A stretch of 64,000 bases of DNA. Source: Acidobacteriaceae bacterium (GTDB lineage Bacteria; Acidobacteriota; Terriglobia; Terriglobales; Acidobacteriaceae). Of this stretch, positions 52,959 to 62,785 are shown piece after piece (the stretch's first letter is position 1; each line of letters begins with the position of its first letter). The stretch is taken from positions 79,089 through 143,088 of the forward strand of contig JAOAPC010000017.1 of NCBI GenBank assembly GCA_025462735.1. Reading direction: 5' to 3'. A program made the position numbers and the translations under genes. The notes below the pieces were generated by a model. The model did no database searches and was not told where the DNA came from. It saw only the letters and a program-made list of their open reading frames with translations.

Positions 52959-54002
52959 ATGAAGTTCATGCGTAGATATAACAGTTCCACAATGTGGTTG
53001 ATGGCTGTTCTACTGCTGGTATTGGGCACTGGATGTAACGATCCGGACAAGAATGCCGGCGCATTTGACGTAGTCTCCATGGCGCCTGCCAAGGGAAGTA
53101 ACGGCATATGTCCTAATGCAGTGGCCGTCGCCACCTTTCGCAAAGCCATGAAACCCTCCACCATTAACACTACGACCTTCACATTGGCTGCGACCAGCGC
53201 GGTGACAGGAGTAGTTACTTACGACGCCGCAAGCCATGCCGCGACGTTTACGCCAACAAGCGGTCTAGCACTGAACACACGCTATACCGCGACCATTACA
53301 GCGGGGGCGGAAGATATATCAGGCATCCCGCTGGCGAGTAACTTCGTGTGGAGTTTCACCACGGCGGCCGTGGCATGTAGCGCGTCAGGAGTGCCATTGG
53401 GATCAGCCGCTAACTTCAAAAGCTTGGCCGGCGCTACCGTCACGAATACTGGAGCCACTACGATTGCGGGTGGAAACCTTGGATTGAGTCCAGGATCCGC
53501 GGTGACAGGCTTCCCTCCAGGAATGATGGTCGCTCCAGCGGTCATGCACATAACCGATCCTACCGCGGCGCAGGCTCAAGTCGATCTAGCTACCGCGTAT
53601 AACTATGCCGCGGGATTACCCGGCGGTGCGGTCCTACCCGGAGATATGAGTGGCCTAACCTTCGCCCCTGGCCTGTACAAAACTTCGAGCACTGTCATGT
53701 TGTCGGCGGGTAGTGTCACCCTCGATGCGCAGGGTAATGCGAACGGGGTGTTTATCTTCCAGATCGGGTCAACACTTACCACGCTGGGAGGGACGCAGGT
53801 TGTTCTGGCAGGCGGCGCGCAGGCTAAGAACATTTTTTGGCAAGTGGGCAGCTCAGCCACTTTGGGGACGACCTCGACCATGTACGGAACCATCCTGGCA
53901 TTGCAATCGATCACGCTGGATACCGGCGCGACCTTGCACGGCCGGGCCCTGGCCCGCAATGCCGCGGTCACATTGGATACCAACGTGGTTGACGATCCGT
54001 AA
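52959..54002 (+). CDS. Lipoprotein with an Ig-like and a DUF3494 (ice-binding-type) domain
   Basis: 347 residues, GGGGGAGAAAGAAGG before the ATG. Lipobox LVLGTGCND. A Big_5-type Ig-like domain at about 35-130 (VVSMAPAKGSNGICPNAVA, TFTPTSGLALNTRYTATI). DUF3494 follows at about 140-345: FKSLAGATVTNTGATTIAGGNLG, GVFIFQIGSTLTTL, NIFWQVGSSATLGTTSTMYG, LHGRALARNAAVTLDTNVV. Closely related to the gene at 46194. The OmpA gene starts 95 bases downstream. Confidence 0.88.
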   Translation: MKFMRRYNSSTMWLMAVLLLVLGTGCNDPDKNAGAFDVVSMAPAKGSNGICPNAVAVATFRKAMKPSTINTTTFTLAATSAVTGVVTYDAASHAATFTPTSGLALNTRYTATITAGAEDISGIPLASNFVWSFTTAAVACSASGVPLGSAANFKSLAGATVTNTGATTIAGGNLGLSPGSAVTGFPPGMMVAPAVMHITDPTAAQAQVDLATAYNYAAGLPGGAVLPGDMSGLTFAPGLYKTSSTVMLSAGSVTLDAQGNANGVFIFQIGSTLTTLGGTQVVLAGGAQAKNIFWQVGSSATLGTTSTMYGTILALQSITLDTGATLHGRALARNAAVTLDTNVVDDP

Positions 54003-54097
54003 CCCGCAAGTCATGAAATGGTGGGTCGGGATTTAGGACCGGCCCACTACAGAATTGGTTGCACATTTCAGGTTATGAAGTTCGGAGGAACTTTAAT

Positions 54098-55909
54098 ATG
54101 TCATTTCGCTTTCAAAGCCTTTGCGGTGGTGTTGCAGCAGTACGGTTAGCAGTGGTCGCCGTCCTTTGCTGTGTGGGCACGCTGGCAGCAGCGCAGGATC
54201 AGCCAGCCCCTAAGTGGGAAGTGTTCGGCGGATATTCCTTTCTCTATCCAAATACGGATCTGCATGCAATGCTTCCTGGGGGATTGCTGCCTGTGAGCAG
54301 CCCACTGGAATCTAATCCGCGGGGGCTGGGCGGCAGCGTCACCTATGACTTCAACCACTGGTTCGGCCTCACTCTGGATGGCAGCACTCATTGGGGCAGC
54401 GGTGAATCTTCGCTGGGCAAAGAGGTGGATGACGCCGGTTTCACCAACATCTCCTTCGGGCCAAAAGTTACGTTTCGCAGAACTCACGTTGCACCATTTC
54501 TTGAGGCCCTCGTAGGCGACCATCGGCTTGCGCCGGATGCTTTCCACAGCATCAATAAACTAGGTTTCATGTTCGGCGGCGGTCTTGATTTCAAGGTAAG
54601 CAAGCATTTGGCTTTGCGTCTGCCCAGAGTGGATTACATGATGTCCAGCTACCGCTATGGTCCTTCGGCGACGACGGGAAAGACTGATCTGCGGGGCGTA
54701 AGGGCACAGGCAGGGCTTGTGTTGACGTGGGGTGGAGAGCACAAAGTCACGCCCCCTGGGGCTACTTGCTCGGTTCAGCCGGACAAGGTATTTGCCGGCG
54801 ACCCAGTGACTGCGACCGTAGAGGGATCGAATTTCAATCCGAAAGAAACAGTCACATACAGATGGAGTGGCTCCGGCGTGAGGCCTGGCGAGACGGGTAC
54901 ATCCACGCAGATTGATACGAGCGGAATGCACTCTAGCTCATACCGAGTTACTGCAGATTTAAGCGACGGCAGCCCAGAGGGCGTTGCCTCTTGCAGCGCT
55001 AAATTTACCGTCAAAGAGCCGCGTCCGCCCGTGGTTTCATGCTCGTCTGACCCGGGAATCATGCCATGGAGTGGAACCTCAACCATCACTTCGTCCGCCA
55101 GCAGCCCCGATGGCCGCAGGCTGACCTATAGCTATACCGCCAGCGCCGGGAGCATTACTGGGAATACCTCCACCGCCAGCCTGGACACCCGAGGCGCACA
55201 GCCTGGAACCATTACGGTGTCGTGCAATGTAGGCGATGACCGCAATCCGCCGCTCACGGCCTCTTCTCTGACCACAGTGGTTTTGCAAGCCCACCTAACT
55301 CCGGCAGAAGTTATAGAGATCGAGAAGAAACTTGCCCTGCACAGCGTATATTTTGCGACGGCCAAGCCTACGCTTGAGATTCCCGATGCCGGGCTGCTTC
55401 CCAGCCAGGAAAAAACGCTCAGTATGCTGGCCAGTGATTTTCGGGCATATCTACAAAACAAGCCGGATGCCCGCCTGACGCTCGAAGGTCATGCGGATCC
55501 GCGTGGTTCGCTGGAATACAATCAGTCGCTCTCCCAACGGCGTGTCGACCGTGTGAGGGGTTTCCTCGTGGCACTTGGGGTTCCAGCCTCTAACATCCAG
55601 ACTAAAGCGTTCGGGAAACAAGAAAACCTCACAGACAAACAAGTGAAGGATGCTGTCGAACGAAATCCTGAGTTGACTCCAGGAGATCGACACAGGGTGC
55701 TCACCAATATGCGAACGATCATCTTGGCCAGCAACCGTCGTGTGGACATCACTCTGGACAATGTCGGCCAGGCATCGCAGGAATCGGTCCGCCAGTATCC
55801 CTTCAACGCGGCAGACTCGCTGTCGCTGCTACAGGAGGAAAGAACCAAGAAAACGCCCACGCCGACGGCCAGGAAACAAGTAAAGCTGAAGCTGAAAGTT
55901 CAACGGTAA
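54098..55909 (+). CDS. OmpA-family outer-membrane protein
   Basis: 603 residues from the ATG at 54098, with GGAGGAAC upstream. Signal peptide (RLAVVAVLCCVGTLAAA). An N-terminal barrel of about 200 residues (WEVFGGYSFLYP). Two Ig-like or PKD-like segments at about 235-400 with CSVQPDKVFAGDPVTATVEG. The OmpA C-terminal peptidoglycan-binding domain at about 420-560: TLEGHADPRGSLEYNQSLSQRR is the signature, with an arginine-rich tail after. It likely anchors the outer membrane to the wall. Confidence 0.92.
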   Translation: MSFRFQSLCGGVAAVRLAVVAVLCCVGTLAAAQDQPAPKWEVFGGYSFLYPNTDLHAMLPGGLLPVSSPLESNPRGLGGSVTYDFNHWFGLTLDGSTHWGSGESSLGKEVDDAGFTNISFGPKVTFRRTHVAPFLEALVGDHRLAPDAFHSINKLGFMFGGGLDFKVSKHLALRLPRVDYMMSSYRYGPSATTGKTDLRGVRAQAGLVLTWGGEHKVTPPGATCSVQPDKVFAGDPVTATVEGSNFNPKETVTYRWSGSGVRPGETGTSTQIDTSGMHSSSYRVTADLSDGSPEGVASCSAKFTVKEPRPPVVSCSSDPGIMPWSGTSTITSSASSPDGRRLTYSYTASAGSITGNTSTASLDTRGAQPGTITVSCNVGDDRNPPLTASSLTTVVLQAHLTPAEVIEIEKKLALHSVYFATAKPTLEIPDAGLLPSQEKTLSMLASDFRAYLQNKPDARLTLEGHADPRGSLEYNQSLSQRRVDRVRGFLVALGVPASNIQTKAFGKQENLTDKQVKDAVERNPELTPGDRHRVLTNMRTIILASNRRVDITLDNVGQASQESVRQYPFNAADSLSLLQEERTKKTPTPTARKQVKLKLKVQR

Positions 55910-55996
55910 GCCAAACCCAACACAATGGGCCGGTGGAGTTCATCGCTCGACCGGCCTCATTCACCAGTTCGGAGTTAGCGGCGCCTCTCCACAAAC

Positions 55997-57382
55997 CTAC
56001 GCGGGAGCTTCAGCCACTGGGAGCCATACTTGAAAGCACGTGTCACCGGGTTTGGAAGTGACCTGAATATTTCCCCGGTGCTTTTTCACAATTCGCTGGA
56101 CAGTGTCGAGGCCAAGACCAGTTCCCTCTCCAACTTTTTTGGTCGTGAAGAAAGGCTCAAAAATGTGGGGCTGCACATCGGGGGAAATTCCTGGACCGTT
56201 ATCGCCAATCTCCACTACGACGAAACCGTCGTCGCGGTAAGTCCGAACCCGAAGTTCACCCTTTCCTTGCATAGCGTCAATCGCGTTATCAATAATGTTG
56301 GTCCAGACTTGATTGAGCTCGCTTCCGAACGAATTCACCAGAAGAGGAACGCGCTGGTAGTCGCGCTGTACCGCCACTCCGTGTTTCAACTTATAGTTCA
56401 GAATCGTAAGCGTGTTCTCCAGACTTTTCACGATATCCACGTTCTGGACCGCGGCCTGGTCCATGTAGGTATATTCCTTGATCGCGCGGACTAAGTCCGA
56501 AATTCGCGACGTACTACTCTCGATTTCGTGTAATAGACTTGCGACCTCCACGGAAGCAGCGATCCTCACCAGAGCCGCCCTGGCAGTGTCTGCGCCTAGA
56601 TTTGCGAACAACGATTCCAGTACTTGCGGCTTGATGTTCCGTCGCGCGAGCGCGGCGGCTAACATCCACAAGTCGGTTTGTCCGTGACTACGCAACAGAG
56701 AGTCGATTTGGTCTTCCAAGTCACTTATGGTCAGCGCATCGGGTGGAACTACATCCTCTTGCGTAAACGAAGCTTCCATCTTTTCGATTTCTGATTTCTG
56801 GGCAGAAGTAAGGTCGCGTTTACCTAACTCGTGACTCGCGTCTTTGATCTTTTTCAGGATGGTGCGCAATTGGCTAGTGGCGCGTTTCGCAGCCGAAGCC
56901 GGGTTATTGAGCTCATGCGCAAGACCCGCCGATAGCTTTCCGAGAGAAGCCAGCCGATCGCGCTGTTGTTCAAAGCGAGTGGCTTCACGAATTCGATCGG
57001 ACAGTAGACCAACAAGACGCTTGGTCAACTCCGGCATCTTTTGCACAAGCTCCGAAAATAGCGAGGTTGGGAATTTCAGAATGCGGCCGTCGGTCAATGC
57101 TCGACCGGTAACGGTGAACTGCTTCATTCTGGAGAAGGGCAGAACGCCAGTCACGTCGCCCGGCTTGCCTGGAAGCACAACGGTTTCACCACCGAACTCG
57201 CCACGCCACTGAAATTGTCCCTCGAGAATTACAAACATCCAGTCCGCCGGGTCACCCTGGCGCACGTATGTTTCTCCAGCAGCGAAGTGGGCTTCCTGCG
57301 ACTCGCTGAGGAACCAGGCGATCTGATCATCTGGTAAATCAGCGAAGGCCGGCACGCGCAGTAATTCCGATTTGTCAATCAT
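55997..57382 (-). CDS. Histidine kinase with an N-terminal cNMP-binding domain
   Basis: 461 residues. CRP-type cyclic-nucleotide-binding domain at about 10-130 ([25 protein letters not shown]). HisKA at about 140-175 with phospho-acceptor H156 in [12 protein letters not shown] helical insert of about 130 residues, then HATPase_c: [26 protein letters not shown]. No membrane segments, so a soluble sensor, perhaps reading cAMP or cGMP. Starts overlapping the stop of the receiver-flavoprotein gene by one base, so the two form a unit. Confidence 0.92.
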   Translation of the reverse strand: MIDKSELLRVPAFADLPDDQIAWFLSESQEAHFAAGETYVRQGDPADWMFVILEGQFQWRGEFGGETVVLPGKPGDVTGVLPFSRMKQFTVTGRALTDGRILKFPTSLFSELVQKMPELTKRLVGLLSDRIREATRFEQQRDRLASLGKLSAGLAHELNNPASAAKRATSQLRTILKKIKDASHELGKRDLTSAQKSEIEKMEASFTQEDVVPPDALTISDLEDQIDSLLRSHGQTDLWMLAAALARRNIKPQVLESLFANLGADTARAALVRIAASVEVASLLHEIESSTSRISDLVRAIKEYTYMDQAAVQNVDIVKSLENTLTILNYKLKHGVAVQRDYQRVPLLVNSFGSELNQVWTNIIDNAIDAMQGKGELRVRTYRDDGFVVVEIGDNGPGISPDVQPHIFEPFFTTKKVGEGTGLGLDTVQRIVKKHRGNIQVTSKPGDTCFQVWLPVAEAPA

Positions 57383-59052
57383 TAAACTTTGCTCAAGTAC
57401 TGATGGACGAACTGGACCGCGACCGATCCTTCACCGACTCCGGAAGCCACACGTTTTATGGAACCATGGCGCACATCGCCCACGGCAAAGATGCCAGGAA
57501 CATTAGTCTCGAGCAAAAACGGATCTCGGTCGAGTGCCCATCCCTTCGGGCGCTGCCCGTCACGGATAAGGTCTGGACCGGTCAACAGGAAACCGCGCTC
57601 GTCCCGCTCCACGAGATTCCCCAACCAATTCGTGCGCGGCAAGGCTCCAATAAAGATAAACATTGCATTCGCTGGTACGCGCTCGGTCTTGCCCGTGTCA
57701 GAACAAAGCACGGAGACTTCTTCGAGGTGCGTATCGCCATGGGCCTCAGCCACGCTCGCGTGTGTCCATAGTTGAATGTTCGGCGTCTCCTTGACCTGAT
57801 CGATTAGGTATTGCGACATAGTGCTGGAGAGTGACTCCCCGCGCACGAGAATAACAACGCGCTGTGCGTACCGGGCGAAGTTCATCGCTGCTTGACCAGC
57901 CGAGTTTGCACCACCGACGACATAAACGATCTCGCCCTGGCAAGACAATGCCTCTGTGGCACCGCCGCCGTAGTAAATTCCCGCACCCTGCAACCTATCT
58001 ATTCCCGGAGCTTCCAGTCGACGCCACTGCACTCCGGAGGCGATCATTAGCGCATGGCATGAGAGTTCATTTCCATCCGCCAGTTTCAGAATTCGGTAAG
58101 ACGCCTCGGTTCGAACATCAACCGCTTCCTGCGGCGACAGGATCTCCACTCCGAAACGCTGGGCTTGCACTACCGCACGCCGAGCCAGATCGCCTCCGCT
58201 TAGCCCCATTGGAAATCCAAGATAGTTCTCAATGCGAGAGCTCATCCCAGCCTGGCCGCCGGGCGCTTCCCTCTCGACGATCACCGTGTGCAGGCCTTCT
58301 GAGGCGCCATAGACGGCAGCGGCCAAACCGGCGGGCCCTCCACCGACAATCGCCAAATCATAAAAGCTAGTTTGGGCGCGTGTTCGCAGTCCGACCTTTT
58401 GCGCCACATCTGCGGGTACACTCTCAAGCAGCTTCGTCCCGTCTGGAAAAAGCACCACGGGAAGACTGGCGGCCTCTGGGCCCAGGGCATCCACAAGACG
58501 CTTTGTCTCCGGGTCATTGGCAGAAGTCTCAACATCAATCCACTGATATGGGACGTGATTGCGCGCAAGGAAATCCCGCAACTCGTACGATCGAGGCGAC
58601 CAGCGGGTGCCCAGTACTCGAATTCCCTGAAACGTCGGGTGGTAAGAAGCTTGCCAGTCATCGAGCAAGTCGTCCAATTGCGGATACAGATGGTCCGCCG
58701 GAGGATCCCACGGTTTCAAGAAAAAGTAGTTGATGCCGGCCTGGTTGATGGCACTAATCGCAGCGTTGGTATCGGCATATGCAGTGAGCAGTGCTCGCTT
58801 CGCACTCGGATATATCCCCTTAGCCTCTTGCAGGAATTCCACACCGTCCATCCGCGGCATGCGCTGGTCGGCAAGGAGCAAAGCCACGCTGTCGTTGCGC
58901 ACCTTCAACTGCTTTAAGAGGTCGAGCGCACCCTCGGGAGAATCACTTCCGATCACTCGATATTCAGCGCCATACTGGGAGCGAAGATCGCGCTCTATCG
59001 CCCGCAAAACATCGGAGTCATCATCCACACTTAGCAAAATTGGTTTGGGCAT
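57382..59052 (-). CDS. Receiver - glutaredoxin-like - thioredoxin reductase-like fusion flavoprotein
   Basis: 556 residues. Receiver at 1-125 with D10-D12, phospho-acceptor D62 (LLLADQRMP), T90 and K113 (FFLKPW), so apparently functional. Residues about 140-215 look like a glutaredoxin fold (RVLGTRWSPRSYELRDFL...LPVVLFPDG), with WSPRS where the CPYC site should be. Residues 230-555 are a TrxR-type flavoprotein: VGGGPAGLAAAVYGASEG, GQAGMSSRIENYLGFP, and VVGGANSAGQAAMNF for NADPH. The CATC motif position reads YYGGGATEALSC, with no CxxC. It is therefore probably a phosphorylation-controlled NADPH oxidoreductase with another acceptor. It pairs with the kinase at 55997-57382. Confidence 0.92.
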   Translation of the reverse strand: MPKPILLSVDDDSDVLRAIERDLRSQYGAEYRVIGSDSPEGALDLLKQLKVRNDSVALLLADQRMPRMDGVEFLQEAKGIYPSAKRALLTAYADTNAAISAINQAGINYFFLKPWDPPADHLYPQLDDLLDDWQASYHPTFQGIRVLGTRWSPRSYELRDFLARNHVPYQWIDVETSANDPETKRLVDALGPEAASLPVVLFPDGTKLLESVPADVAQKVGLRTRAQTSFYDLAIVGGGPAGLAAAVYGASEGLHTVIVEREAPGGQAGMSSRIENYLGFPMGLSGGDLARRAVVQAQRFGVEILSPQEAVDVRTEASYRILKLADGNELSCHALMIASGVQWRRLEAPGIDRLQGAGIYYGGGATEALSCQGEIVYVVGGANSAGQAAMNFARYAQRVVILVRGESLSSTMSQYLIDQVKETPNIQLWTHASVAEAHGDTHLEEVSVLCSDTGKTERVPANAMFIFIGALPRTNWLGNLVERDERGFLLTGPDLIRDGQRPKGWALDRDPFLLETNVPGIFAVGDVRHGSIKRVASGVGEGSVAVQFVHQYLSKV

Positions 59053-59166
59053 GATCGGTCACACTTCACGCAAACAGATAATTACACACTCTGCTTTGTT
59101 CGGTTGTCTTGGTTAGATACAGAAAGCCGGCATTCGGTCGCGGAATGTATAGCGGTTCGCGAACTA

Positions 59167-60810
59167 TTAATCCGGTGCTCGTCGCGAAAACGTTGGTTCC
59201 TTATGCTGGACGATGCGCGAGGGCTTCGGGATCATGAGCCAGGCCACCGCACTGCTCGCCATGGACAGGCCCGCGCAAATAAATATTATTCTTCGAAATC
59301 CGATTACAAATGCCTCGTCAATCGATTCTTTGATGGCGGCATCGGCAGTGGAACTTAGCCCCACGGGCACCGTTAAGCCAGCAAGTTTGGTCTCATTTGA
59401 TTGAACTTCGTGCAAGATGTCGGCCGGCAGCGAAAGCTGAGCTAGACGATTATTCAGGTGCGAAGCGAAAGTGTCCACCATCACAATCCCAAGCACGGCA
59501 ATCGCAAGTACTCCTGCAACGCGGGCAACAGCGTTGTTGATTCCAGAAGCTGCCCCTACACGATCTTGGCCGACTGAATTCATGACAACCGTGGTGAGGG
59601 GCGCAACGGTAATCGCCATGCCGGAACCAAGAACAACCACCGCAGGAAAAAATGTTTTCCAGTAGCTTCCACCGACGAAAGGCACCGCGAACAGAACGAA
59701 TCCTAAGGCAACAATGACCGGTCCCAAGACCAAAGGAAGCCTTGGGCCGTAACGCGCCACCAGGCCTCCGGACCAGCGGGAAAGAAAGAACATCAGCAGA
59801 ATCAGCGGCAGCACGGCAGCGCCCGCAGCGGTTGGGGAATATCCCTGGACTTGGATCAGGTTCAACGGAAACAAGAAAAAGAAAATTCCAATGGCGGCGT
59901 AGAGAAATAGCGTGAGCAGGTTGGCGCCACTGAAGCTGGAGGATGCAAAGAGGGCCCGTGGGACCATTGGTGAACTCACGTGAGCTTCGACGAACATGAA
60001 GGCAATTAGACAGACGCAGCCCACAATCAAACTGGCGATAACCCGAGGATTTCCCCAACCCAGGTCCACTGATTCGATAAATCCAAAGACCAGGCCACCT
60101 AGCCCGAGTGTGACGACCAGAGCTCCGGCCCAATCCAGACGGCCCGCAGTTGCGCTTCGGCTTTCGGGAACATGCCGAAGCGAAATAGCGATCACCGCTG
60201 CTGCGAGAGGAACATTTATGAAGAACACCCAGCGCCAGGAGGCATGCTCGACCAACCAGCCTCCGAGAACGGGCCCCACTGCGGTAGTGATCGCGGTGAA
60301 CCCAGACCATGTGCCGATCGCCTGCCCGCGCGTTTTCTCATCGAAAGACGTACTGATAATCGCCAAACTGCCAGGTACAAGGAGTGCAGCGCCGACACCT
60401 TGAATGCTTCTCGCAATAATCAGCTGATTAATGTTGGAGGCAAGACCGCAAGCAACAGAGGCTACTGCGAAACTCAACACGCCCAGCAGGAACATCAATC
60501 GTCGCCCGAAGAGGTCGCCGACCGAGCCTCCGACGAGAATCAACGCTGCCAGGAATAGTCCGTAGGACTCGACCACCCATTGCATGCTCACAACGGTTGC
60601 ATGAAAGCTAGTTTGCAGCGCAGGCAGAGCTACATTCACGACGGTGCCGTCGATGAACGCCATGCTCGACCCGATGATGGTCGCGGCAAGGATCCATGTT
60701 CTCGCTTTCGCGGCACACGGAACTTCGGCAGCGCTTGACCCAATCAGAGCTTCGTCGCACGGCGATCTCATCGATGTTGTCTCATCGACGTTATGGATGC
60801 CACTGGACAT
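59167..60810 (-). CDS. DHA2-type MFS multidrug exporter
   Basis: 547 residues with about 14 hydrophobic segments. FIDGTVVNVALPALQTSFHATV is the DHA2 start, and LVGGSVGDLFGRRLMFLLG the family cytoplasmic loop motif. Proton-driven drug or metabolite export is likely. Upstream (in transcription) of the receiver-flavoprotein gene by about 115 bases, so a shared unit is possible. Confidence 0.93.
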   Translation of the reverse strand: MSSGIHNVDETTSMRSPCDEALIGSSAAEVPCAAKARTWILAATIIGSSMAFIDGTVVNVALPALQTSFHATVVSMQWVVESYGLFLAALILVGGSVGDLFGRRLMFLLGVLSFAVASVACGLASNINQLIIARSIQGVGAALLVPGSLAIISTSFDEKTRGQAIGTWSGFTAITTAVGPVLGGWLVEHASWRWVFFINVPLAAAVIAISLRHVPESRSATAGRLDWAGALVVTLGLGGLVFGFIESVDLGWGNPRVIASLIVGCVCLIAFMFVEAHVSSPMVPRALFASSSFSGANLLTLFLYAAIGIFFFLFPLNLIQVQGYSPTAAGAAVLPLILLMFFLSRWSGGLVARYGPRLPLVLGPVIVALGFVLFAVPFVGGSYWKTFFPAVVVLGSGMAITVAPLTTVVMNSVGQDRVGAASGINNAVARVAGVLAIAVLGIVMVDTFASHLNNRLAQLSLPADILHEVQSNETKLAGLTVPVGLSSTADAAIKESIDEAFVIGFRRIIFICAGLSMASSAVAWLMIPKPSRIVQHKEPTFSRRAPD

Positions 60811-60924
60811 CAGTTAGGTTCTGAAGATCATTGAGAGAATTCTCGAATGCCGCCCGCAATTTCCTCCCCGTGACAGGGCAGCTCATAAGCGTGAGCGCGA
60901 TTGAGGGCGTTTACAATCGAACTA

Positions 60925-62133
60925 ATGCAACGCTCGGGCACTGCCGATCTGCCGCTTCATGGCGGAAGTGTGCCGAAATGGCTGGCGGATCGAATGACGT
61001 TGTTAGGCACGGCGATTGCCGAGAGTGTCGTTCATCATTACGGGACTGCGGGACTGCTCTCTCGCCTGGCTGATCCTTTCTGGTTTCAAGCTCTCGGGTC
61101 GGTGATGGGAATGGATTGGCACTCATCCGGTATTACCACCTCCGTTCTAGGCGCGTTGAAGAGAGGATTGAATCCGCGAAGTCATGAACTGGGTATTTAT
61201 GTCTGCGGCGGACGCGGGGGGCACTCGAGGCGCACTCCGGACGAGCTACGCGGATATGCAGACCGCACTGGGCTGGATGGAGAATCCCTCGTCCGCGCGA
61301 GCCGTCTTGCCGCGCGCGTTGACAATAATGCGATAGACGACGGGTTCCAGATTTATCTTCACGGTTTCGTGTTGAGTGCGACAGGGCAATGGACGATCGT
61401 TCAACAGGGGTTGAATGACGTAAGCGGTTTCGCTCGCCGATATCATTGGCATTCTGCGACCGTGAAAGACTTTACTGTCGAGCCTCACACCGCCGTCGTC
61501 GGCGAAAATCAAGGTCAGATTATGAACCTTGTAGCCGCTCCAGCTGCGCCGGCCCAACAGGCGATTCTGGAAGTCAGCCGGAACGGACCCGATGCGACCT
61601 TAAATGAAATCCGTAAACTGACCATGCCATCGCATCACGACGTTAGAGTTGAGAACGTAGACGTCAATCGTCTAGGTGCGGTGTTAGCCGTCGCCTACGA
61701 GCGCGAGTTCCACGATTTTGCATCTCTCCTTCTTCTGGAAAAGCTCGGTCCGCGAACACTGCAATCGTTAGCCCTGGTGGCCGAAGTGATCCACGGAACG
61801 CCAACACGATTTTCCGATCCTGCCCGTTTTTCGTTTGCACACGGCGGCAAAGATGGCCATCCCTTTCCTGTTCTGTTGAAGATTTACGACGAGACTATTC
61901 AGGTTCTGAGGCGCTCGCTGGAAGCTGCCAAGGTTGGAGAAACGGTGAGAGTCGATGGGCTACGAAGGTTAGATCGCTTCGTCCGCGCCGTCGAAGATTC
62001 CAACGCGCCGCGCGCCGATTTCGAAAATACGCTCGTCCGCGAGAGATCTATGTCCGATTCACTCGGCGGAATGACTGCGAGTCCCAGGCCTACTCGCAAA
62101 CGATATGCGATGCGGCAGTTGCCGCTCTTTTAA
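60925..62133 (+). CDS. DUF763 domain protein
   Basis: 402 residues from the ATG at 60925, which gives the family start MQRSGTADLPLHGGSVPKWL. A TTG eight codons upstream is less likely. DUF763 landmarks GIYVCGGRGGHSRRTP, VDNNAIDDGFQIYLHGFV and the ending MRQLPLF are visible. Function unknown; proteins of this family were reported widely in archaea and thermophiles. Stands alone, divergent from the MFS gene. Confidence 0.88.
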   Translation: MQRSGTADLPLHGGSVPKWLADRMTLLGTAIAESVVHHYGTAGLLSRLADPFWFQALGSVMGMDWHSSGITTSVLGALKRGLNPRSHELGIYVCGGRGGHSRRTPDELRGYADRTGLDGESLVRASRLAARVDNNAIDDGFQIYLHGFVLSATGQWTIVQQGLNDVSGFARRYHWHSATVKDFTVEPHTAVVGENQGQIMNLVAAPAAPAQQAILEVSRNGPDATLNEIRKLTMPSHHDVRVENVDVNRLGAVLAVAYEREFHDFASLLLLEKLGPRTLQSLALVAEVIHGTPTRFSDPARFSFAHGGKDGHPFPVLLKIYDETIQVLRRSLEAAKVGETVRVDGLRRLDRFVRAVEDSNAPRADFENTLVRERSMSDSLGGMTASPRPTRKRYAMRQLPLF

Positions 62134-62310
62134 TTTCAGCTCCGAATCGGCGGTCGGAGCGATGTAATTTCAGGGGAGGATGCCAAAAAGATAAACGAAG
62201 AAGTCACTAGCTTCATCCAAGGAACATATAAGTGGTGCAAGATACTGCTTTGGAACGGAACATGCCGAAGTCGATGATCAACCCTGCTGACCATAGAAAG
62301 TGTTAGACGT

Positions 62311-62757
62311 ATGCCAGTAATTCGAACCTGCAAAGTGTGCGGGCGAAATAACCGAGTGCCTGCGGCACATCTGGCTGACACCGGCCGCTGCGGCGCCTGT
62401 AAAAGCCCGCTGCCGCCCGTGAATGAACCTCTGCAAGCCGATCCAGAGCTGTTCAATGAGGTGATTCAGAATGCCCGGGTTCCCGTGCTCGTAGATTTCT
62501 GGGCTGCGTGGTGCGGCCCTTGCCGGGTCGCAGCTCCGGAAGTTTCGCGAACGGCCGCTGATATGGCCGGGCGGGCCGTCGTTCTCAAGGTGGATACCGA
62601 GCGATATCCGGAATTGGCGGCACGCTTCAATGTGCGCGGAATTCCGAACTTTGTAGTGTTGTCCGGAGGACGCCCGGTCATGCAGCAGGCGGGCGTGGTT
62701 GACCACCAGCAAATGGAGAACTGGTTACGATCTGCTGCTCCAGCCTCTGCTGCTTAG
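62311..62757 (+). CDS. Thioredoxin 2 with an N-terminal zinc ribbon
   Basis: 148 residues. CKVCGRNN and CGACKSP give a CxxC...CxxC zinc ribbon in the first 35 residues. The thioredoxin domain carries the active site WAAWCGPCR near residue 70. TrxC-type proteins are oxidative-stress reductases. No thioredoxin reductase with an intact CxxC is in the window. Confidence 0.95.
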   Translation: MPVIRTCKVCGRNNRVPAAHLADTGRCGACKSPLPPVNEPLQADPELFNEVIQNARVPVLVDFWAAWCGPCRVAAPEVSRTAADMAGRAVVLKVDTERYPELAARFNVRGIPNFVVLSGGRPVMQQAGVVDHQQMENWLRSAAPASAA

Positions 62758-62785
62758 CTTTCGGCGGCGCCCGCCGATTTACGAC

